Shown here: positions 58,495 to 64,000 of the stretch, piece by piece
Position numbering within the stretch: the first letter of the stretch is position 1
Layout: every line of letters begins with the position of its first letter
Source of the DNA: Pseudomonadota bacterium
GTDB taxonomy: Bacteria; Pseudomonadota; Gammaproteobacteria; Steroidobacterales; Steroidobacteraceae
Assembly: GCA_021785405.1 (NCBI GenBank)
Contig: JAJYFF010000001.1
Span: 62,001-126,000 of the forward strand
Length of the DNA: 64,000 nucleotides
Direction: 5' to 3'
The notes under the pieces: generated by a model
Databases searched by the model: none
What the model was told of the DNA's origin: nothing
The model's input: the letters and a program-made list of their open reading frames with translations, nothing else
Translations under genes and position numbers: made by a program

Positions 58495-58618
58495 GGAACT
58501 CCCCGATGGTGCTGGGCTAAGCTGTCACGAAAGCCGGCCGCTGTCGCGGCATTTCGGCGCCAGCCGGGCGCCGCCCGCTCGGCCAGCCCCCAAACCGCCC
58601 ATCCGGAGATGCCAAGCG

Positions 58619-59053
58619 ATGCCACAGCGACGACTGATCGGTTCCGGTTCGCGCTTCGAGGCCGAGATCGGCTATTCCCGCGCGGTCGTTCAAGGCGACT
58701 GGGTGTTCGTGGCCGGCACCACCGGCTTCGACTACGCCGCGATGACGATCGCCGACGATCTGCCCGCACAGACCGAGCAATGCCTCAAAAACATCGCTGC
58801 CGCGTTGGCAATGGCGGGCTCGTCGCTGCGCGACGTGGTGCGGGTCAGGTACATCCTGCCGAACGCGGCGGACTTTCCCCAGTGCTGGCCCATCCTGCGC
58901 AAGCACTTCGGCGAGGTGCGTCCGGCGGCGACCATGCTCGCCGCCGGCCTCGCGGATCCCCGAATGCGCATCGAGATCGAGGTGACCGCGCTCAAGCAGT
59001 CGGTGCCCCGCACGCGGCCCCGTTCGCGGCGAAAATCCGTGTCGCGAGGATAA
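58619..59053 (+). CDS. RidA family protein
   Basis: SGSRFEAEIGYSRAVVQGDWVFVAGTTGFDYAAMTIADDLPAQTEQCLKNIAAALAMAGSSLRDVVRVRYIL. Confidence 0.92.
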   Translation: MPQRRLIGSGSRFEAEIGYSRAVVQGDWVFVAGTTGFDYAAMTIADDLPAQTEQCLKNIAAALAMAGSSLRDVVRVRYILPNAADFPQCWPILRKHFGEVRPAATMLAAGLADPRMRIEIEVTALKQSVPRTRPRSRRKSVSRG

Positions 59054-59225
59054 CGAGCAGGGTATCCTGCCGATGCCCAGGCCCGGGGCGTGCGAACCCT
59101 CGGTACGGTGGCGCGATGGTCACGGAATCATAAGAAGACGCCTTGATTCGTCCACCGGCTCACGCGTCGATCCCGGATCGAAGGGATCGCGATGGCCGGA
59201 TCACCGACCGACGGGGGAGAAGTCG

Positions 59226-59975
59226 ATGAGTGCGACCGCGAGACTCGAATCCTTCCCGCTGCAGCGGGGTACCGACCGGGGATTCTTTCTGATCCTGTTG
59301 ACCTTGATCTGGGCGGGAATCGTCGCCGGTTTCGTTCCCGACATGTTCCTGCACCTCGAGGGGCACCACGTTGCCTACGCATGGATCGTGCACGTGCACG
59401 CGATCGCTTATCTCGGTTGGCTCGCGCTGCTGACCACGCAGATGGCGCTGATTCGCTCGGACCGTCGGGACGTGCACCGGCGGGTCGGGTGGATCGGGCT
59501 CGGGCTGATCGTCGCGATGGTGGTGCTCGGACCGGCGACCGCGGTGATCATGGCGCAGCGAAAGTTCGGGACGCCGGATAGCGACCCGTCGTTCCTGATC
59601 ATTCAGTTCATGATCGTCGCGAATTTCGCGGTGACGGCATCGGCCGCGTTCGCGCTGCGCCGCAATAGCGCGGCGCATCGGCGGCTGATGATCCTCGCGA
59701 CGATATTTCTGAGTTCCGCGGGGTTCAGCCGCTGGCTTGCCCCACCGCTCGGCCCGTTGCTCGGCACGGGGGTCGGGTCCCTGTATCTACAGCTTTTCGT
59801 GTGCAGCGACATCCTGCTGCTCGCGATCGGGGTTCACGATTGGCTGACGCGCGGACGTTTGCAACGCGCGTACGCGATCGCCGCGCCGCTCGGTATCCTG
59901 AGCCAGGTGCTGATGGTGTGGATCTACACGCTACCCGGGTGGAAGACGATCGCGGTTCGACTCATCGGACACTGA
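59226..59975 (+). CDS. Multi-spanning membrane protein of unknown function
   Basis: Several hydrophobic segments; HVHAIAYLGWLALLTTQMALIRSDRRDVHRRVGWIGLGL. Confidence 0.75.
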   Translation: MSATARLESFPLQRGTDRGFFLILLTLIWAGIVAGFVPDMFLHLEGHHVAYAWIVHVHAIAYLGWLALLTTQMALIRSDRRDVHRRVGWIGLGLIVAMVVLGPATAVIMAQRKFGTPDSDPSFLIIQFMIVANFAVTASAAFALRRNSAAHRRLMILATIFLSSAGFSRWLAPPLGPLLGTGVGSLYLQLFVCSDILLLAIGVHDWLTRGRLQRAYAIAAPLGILSQVLMVWIYTLPGWKTIAVRLIGH

Positions 59976-60018
59976 CGCCTCGTTCGATGGCGATGGGCTT
60001 CGAGTTGGAGAGCGGCAC

Positions 60019-60279
60019 ATGAAGAAACTCAAGCACGAAGCGGAGCTGTTCAAGGCGGCCTTGCTGGCTGGGATTCAGTATGCGGAGGCGCGCAAGGCGG
60101 TCGAATTCGAGGCAACCGACTCGGCGAGCGACAAGGCCCTCTACGTGTACCGCTTGCTCGTCCATGACCAGCGCATCGCACCCATGCCGGAAGACCAGAT
60201 CAGTGAGAAATCGATACGACATCGGCTCGCCACCTGGTATGCGCATCAGTTGCCCGACGGCCACCCGCTGTTGAGGTAG
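60019..60279 (+). CDS. Hypothetical protein
   Basis: 86 aa ORF MKKLKHEAELFKAALLAGIQYAEARKAVEFEATDSASDKALYVYRLL. Confidence 0.5.
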   Translation: MKKLKHEAELFKAALLAGIQYAEARKAVEFEATDSASDKALYVYRLLVHDQRIAPMPEDQISEKSIRHRLATWYAHQLPDGHPLLR

Positions 60280-60332
60280 ACCGCGACCGCCTCGTTGGCG
60301 GATCTCGAGTCGATCATTCCTCCGCGGTCGGC

Positions 60333-61127
60333 TCAGCCGCCGAAGACTTTCTTCAGCAGAGCGGTGCCGCGCGCGGCGGGATTCTCCCGGATCGACTGCT
60401 CCTGCTCGCCGATCACCGTGAACAGTCCGTCCAGGGTCTTGCGAGTCACGTAATCGTCGAGGTTGAGCGGGCTGCCGTGGTGGTTCGCGGGCTTGCCGCC
60501 GAACGATTCCAGGGCGCCGAGCGCGCCGCCGATCTCGCCGCCGACGCCGCTCGACGTGAACGCCTTGTACTTGCGGGTCACGCCCACGCGGTCGGTGGCC
60601 GCGGCGACGATCGGGTGAATGCGGGCCGCCAGCGCCTGGCCGGCGACGCGCCGGAAATAGTCGGTCGCGGCGTGATTGCCGCCGGTGAGAATCCGGCGGG
60701 CGTCGCTCAGGGTCATTTTGCGAATCGCGTCGCCGAATATCTGCGCGACCTGGGGAACTGCCATCTCGGCGGCGCGGTTCATGCTGAGCTCGAACGCATC
60801 GACCTGGGCACCCTGGCCCAGCTTGCGTGCGAGATTTGCCGCCTGCTCGAGCTTGCCCGGCAGCGGAATGCGGACCTTGGGGTTGTTCCAGAACCCGTTC
60901 TTGCGGCCCAGGCTCCGGATCGCGTTCTGGGTGCCCGTCGCCAGGGCCTCCTTGAGGCCGGCGGCGATCTCGGTGGTGGGCAGGCCCCTGCCGAGCTGAG
61001 CGGAATTGCGCGGCCCATTGACCGCTTGCAACAGATCCTGGAACGGATTGTCAGCGGCATGAGCCGCCGCGAGACCGGTCGCGGTCAGGGCGGCTGCGAA
61101 CAGGGCATGTCGTACGATGAGGCGCAT
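60333..61127 (-). CDS. DUF4197-family protein
   Basis: Signal peptide; GLPTTEIAAGLKEALATGTQNAIRSLGRKNGFWNNPKVRIPLPGKLEQAANLARKLGQG. Confidence 0.85.
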   Translation of the reverse strand: MRLIVRHALFAAALTATGLAAAHAADNPFQDLLQAVNGPRNSAQLGRGLPTTEIAAGLKEALATGTQNAIRSLGRKNGFWNNPKVRIPLPGKLEQAANLARKLGQGAQVDAFELSMNRAAEMAVPQVAQIFGDAIRKMTLSDARRILTGGNHAATDYFRRVAGQALAARIHPIVAAATDRVGVTRKYKAFTSSGVGGEIGGALGALESFGGKPANHHGSPLNLDDYVTRKTLDGLFTVIGEQEQSIRENPAARGTALLKKVFGG

Positions 61128-61291
61128 GACGACCTCGCAGAGTCTCGAGGGACCGTCCTATAGTCTATCCGTCGGATCGGCGCGGGGCACGGCAAACTCG
61201 CAAGTTGCGCAATGGTTCCCTGGCGGATCGAAACGATGGGAGTAACATTGTTCAATCGCCGGCGTGGGGCGGTGTTTTGCGGGGTTTCGAC

Positions 61292-63145
61292 ATGCCAGAG
61301 ACGAAGGCCGGCTTGCGCGCTGCCCCGCCGGCGGCGATGCAGGCGACCGATACGGCCGATCCAAGGTACTACCACCGTGTGGTCGACTGCCAGTGGGCCT
61401 GCCCCACCCACACCGATGTGCCGGAGTACATCCGGCTGATCGCGCAAGGTCGGTTCGCCGACGCCTATCTGTTGAATCGCGCGTCGAACGTGTTCCCCGG
61501 AATACTCGGTCGGGTCTGCGATCGGCCGTGCGAGCCGGCCTGCCGGCGCGGGCGCGTCGAGGACAAACCCGTGGCGATCTGCCGCCTGAAGCGTGTCGCG
61601 GCCGATCTGAAGGGAACGGGAATCGCGGACCGGCTGCCGAAAGCGCCGGCCCGCTTGAACGGCAAGCGGATCGCGTGCATCGGCGCCGGTCCCGCGTCCT
61701 TGACGGTCGCGAACGATCTGGCGCCGCTCGGCTACGCCGTGACGATCTTCGAGCGGCACGGCGCGCCCGGCGGGCTGATGCGGACCAACATCCCCTCGTT
61801 CCGGCTGCCGCAGTCCGTGCTCGACGAGGAGATCGGCGTGATACTCGATCTCGGCGTGTCGCTGAAACTCGGTGCACCGATCGACAGTCTGAGCCGGTTG
61901 CTCGCGGAGGGGCGGTTCGACGCGATTTTCGTCGGCTCGGGCGCGCCGAAGGGCAAGGATCTGCCGCTGCCGGGCCGGCAAGCCGCCAACGTTCACATCG
62001 GTATCGATTGGCTCGAATCGGTCGCGTTCGGTCACACCGGTTCGATCGGCGAGCGGGTGCTGATCATCGGCGTCGGCAACACCGCGATGGATTGCTGCCG
62101 CACGTCGATGCGTCTCGGCGCGAAGAGCGTGAAGGTCATGGCGCGCAAGCCGCGCAGCTTCTTCAAGGCGTCCGACTGGGAACTGGAGGATGCCGAGGAA
62201 GAACGCGTCGAGATCGTCGTGAACCACGCCCCGACGGCCTTCGTTCTCGACGCCGGCCGGGTGGTCGGCATGCGCTTCAATCGCATGGAGTACGACCTCG
62301 ACGGCACCCGGATCGTCGCGGAACGCGTCGTCGACGAAGTGACGATTCCCTGCGACGAGGTGATCCTCGCGATCGGCCAGGAGAACGCGTTCCCGTGGAT
62401 CGAGCGCGATGCGGGCGTCGAGTTCGACCGCTGGGACCGGCCGGTGGTCGATCCGCTCACCTTCCAGTCGACGCGCCCGGACGTGTTCTTCGGCGGCGAC
62501 GCCGCGCAGGGACCGAAGAACATCATCTGGGCGGTCGAGCACGGTCACCAGGCCGCGCTCTCGATCCACGCGTACTTGAGCGGTCTGGCGCCCGCGGACC
62601 GCCCGCGGGAGGCCGTCCGGCTCTCCAGCCGGAAGATGGGTCTGCACGAATGGGCCTACAAGAACGACTACGCACCGCTCGAGCGGCGGCTGATGCCGCA
62701 CGTCTCGCTCAAGGAGCGGTTCAAGAAGATCAGCATCGAGGTCGAGCTCGGCTTCACCCCGGAGCAGGCCGCGCAGGAAGCGCAGCGCTGCCTGAACTGC
62801 GACGTGCAGACCGTGTTCGAGGCGCCGCAGTGCATCGAATGCGACGCCTGCATCGACATCTGCCCGGTGGACTGCCTGACGATCGCCACGAACGGTTCCG
62901 AAGCCGAGGTGCGCGCCCGGCTGCGGGCCCCCGCGCTCGATCCGTCGCAGCCGCTGTTCGTGTCCGCGCCGTTGAAGCAGACGGGCCGCATCATGGTCAA
63001 GGACGAGAACCTTTGCCTGCATTGCGGCCTGTGCGCGGAGCGCTGTCCGACCGCCGCTTGGGACATGCAGAAATCCACCCTTCACTGGCCTCACGCCGAC
63101 TACGGAAGTTCGACATGTCACTCACACGAGCGAAAGACCGCGTAA
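61292..63145 (+). CDS. GltD-like NAD(P)H oxidoreductase fused to C-terminal 2x[4Fe-4S] ferredoxin
   Basis: CDRPCEPACRRGRVEDKPVAICRLKRVAAD; RIACIGAGPASLTVANDLAPLGYAVTIFERH; CIECDACIDICPVDCL and CLHCGLCAERCPTAAW. Confidence 0.92.
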   Translation: MPETKAGLRAAPPAAMQATDTADPRYYHRVVDCQWACPTHTDVPEYIRLIAQGRFADAYLLNRASNVFPGILGRVCDRPCEPACRRGRVEDKPVAICRLKRVAADLKGTGIADRLPKAPARLNGKRIACIGAGPASLTVANDLAPLGYAVTIFERHGAPGGLMRTNIPSFRLPQSVLDEEIGVILDLGVSLKLGAPIDSLSRLLAEGRFDAIFVGSGAPKGKDLPLPGRQAANVHIGIDWLESVAFGHTGSIGERVLIIGVGNTAMDCCRTSMRLGAKSVKVMARKPRSFFKASDWELEDAEEERVEIVVNHAPTAFVLDAGRVVGMRFNRMEYDLDGTRIVAERVVDEVTIPCDEVILAIGQENAFPWIERDAGVEFDRWDRPVVDPLTFQSTRPDVFFGGDAAQGPKNIIWAVEHGHQAALSIHAYLSGLAPADRPREAVRLSSRKMGLHEWAYKNDYAPLERRLMPHVSLKERFKKISIEVELGFTPEQAAQEAQRCLNCDVQTVFEAPQCIECDACIDICPVDCLTIATNGSEAEVRARLRAPALDPSQPLFVSAPLKQTGRIMVKDENLCLHCGLCAERCPTAAWDMQKSTLHWPHADYGSSTCHSHERKTA

Positions 63146-64000
63146 ACGATTTCGTGATCAAGATCGCGACCGTCAACGGCACCGGTTCGGCGAGCGCCAA
63201 CGGGCTGTTGTTGAAGTCGATCTTTCGCAGCGGCGTGCCGGTCGTCGGCAAGAATTACTTCCCGTCGAACATCCAGGGCTTGCCGACCTGGTACGAGATC
63301 CGCGTCACGCGCGAGGCGCACCGCGCGCGCTCCGGCCGCGTCGACCTGATGGTGGCGTTGAACCCCGAGACCTACGCGCGCGACCTGAAGGACGTCGTAT
63401 CCGGCGGCTTCTTCATCTACGACTCGACCTGGCCGCGGCCGGCGCTCGAGAAGCGCGACGACGTCACGGTGCTGGGCGTGCCGCTGGCACGGCTCTGCAA
63501 CGAGAATTTCGAGGGCGTGCGCACCCGGATATTGATGAAGAACATCTGCTACGCCGGCGTGCTCGCCGCGCTGTGCTCGATCGACTTGGGTGTCATGCGC
63601 GGCTTGCTCGGCGAGACCTACGCGAAGAAGCCGAAGCTCGTCGACTCCAACATGAAAGCCATCCAGTTGGGCTACGACTACGCACGCGCGAATTTCGAGT
63701 GCCCGCTCGGCTTGCGCGTTGAGAAGATGGACGCGACCCGCGGCCACGTGATGATCGACGGCAACACCGCCGCCGCGCTCGGCTGCGTGTATGCGGGCGC
63801 GACCGTCGGGGCGTGGTATCCGATCACGCCATCGACCTCGCTGATGGACGCGTACAAGGGGTTCTGTCAGAAGTTGCGGGTCGATCCGGCCACGGGCCGC
63901 AAGAAATTCCTGATGATCCAGGCCGAGGACGAGCTTGCCTCGATCGGCATGGTCATCGGCGCTTCGTGGAACGGCGCCCGCGCGTTCACGGCGACCTCGG
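63115..64000 (+). CDS. 2-oxoacid:acceptor (2-oxoglutarate:ferredoxin) oxidoreductase alpha subunit, truncated by window end
   Basis: MSLTRAKDRVNDFVIKIATVNGTGSASANGLLLKSIFRSGVPVVGKNYFPSNIQGLPTWYEIRV; GNTAAALGCVYAGATVGAWYPITPSTSLMDAYK; missed by ORF track because it is open-ended. Confidence 0.9.
   Translation, partial: MSLTRAKDRVNDFVIKIATVNGTGSASANGLLLKSIFRSGVPVVGKNYFPSNIQGLPTWYEIRVTREAHRARSGRVDLMVALNPETYARDLKDVVSGGFFIYDSTWPRPALEKRDDVTVLGVPLARLCNENFEGVRTRILMKNICYAGVLAALCSIDLGVMRGLLGETYAKKPKLVDSNMKAIQLGYDYARANFECPLGLRVEKMDATRGHVMIDGNTAAALGCVYAGATVGAWYPITPSTSLMDAYKGFCQKLRVDPATGRKKFLMIQAEDELASIGMVIGASWNGARAFTATS

Noticed and set aside
61085-63121. 678-aa minus-strand ORF opposite the GltD-ferredoxin gene
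   Set aside because: Antisense of a gene with Rossmann and ferredoxin motifs.

Overview
High-GC proteobacterial chromosome segment, consistent with a sulfur-oxidising chemolithotroph. The centrepiece is a complete minus-strand reverse-type dissimilatory sulfite reductase operon, dsrABEFHCMKLJOPN (about 22.7-34.9 kb). It is flanked by a siroheme synthase gene (cysG) and a NarX/NarL-like two-component system. Other recognisable content: the alaS 3' end, csrA, tRNA-Ser(GCT), arsC/ACR3 arsenic genes, a DabAB (DUF2309) inorganic-carbon accumulation pair with a divergent LysR gene, tRNA-Arg(ACG) carrying a small degenerate integrated island with a higBA toxin-antitoxin pair bounded by a 20-bp direct repeat, transposase remnants, a TIR-TPR protein with a small overlapping partner gene, and a GltD-ferredoxin oxidoreductase overlapping a 2-oxoacid:ferredoxin oxidoreductase alpha gene. 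The most unusual observation is an orphan Cas6/Cmx6-like RAMP endoribonuclease gene (35095-35784), divergent from dsrA and convergent with cysG, with no CRISPR array or other cas gene in the window. A palindromic motif is shared, in the same orientation, upstream of dsrA and cysG. Function calls are from reading translations and motifs; no database search was run.
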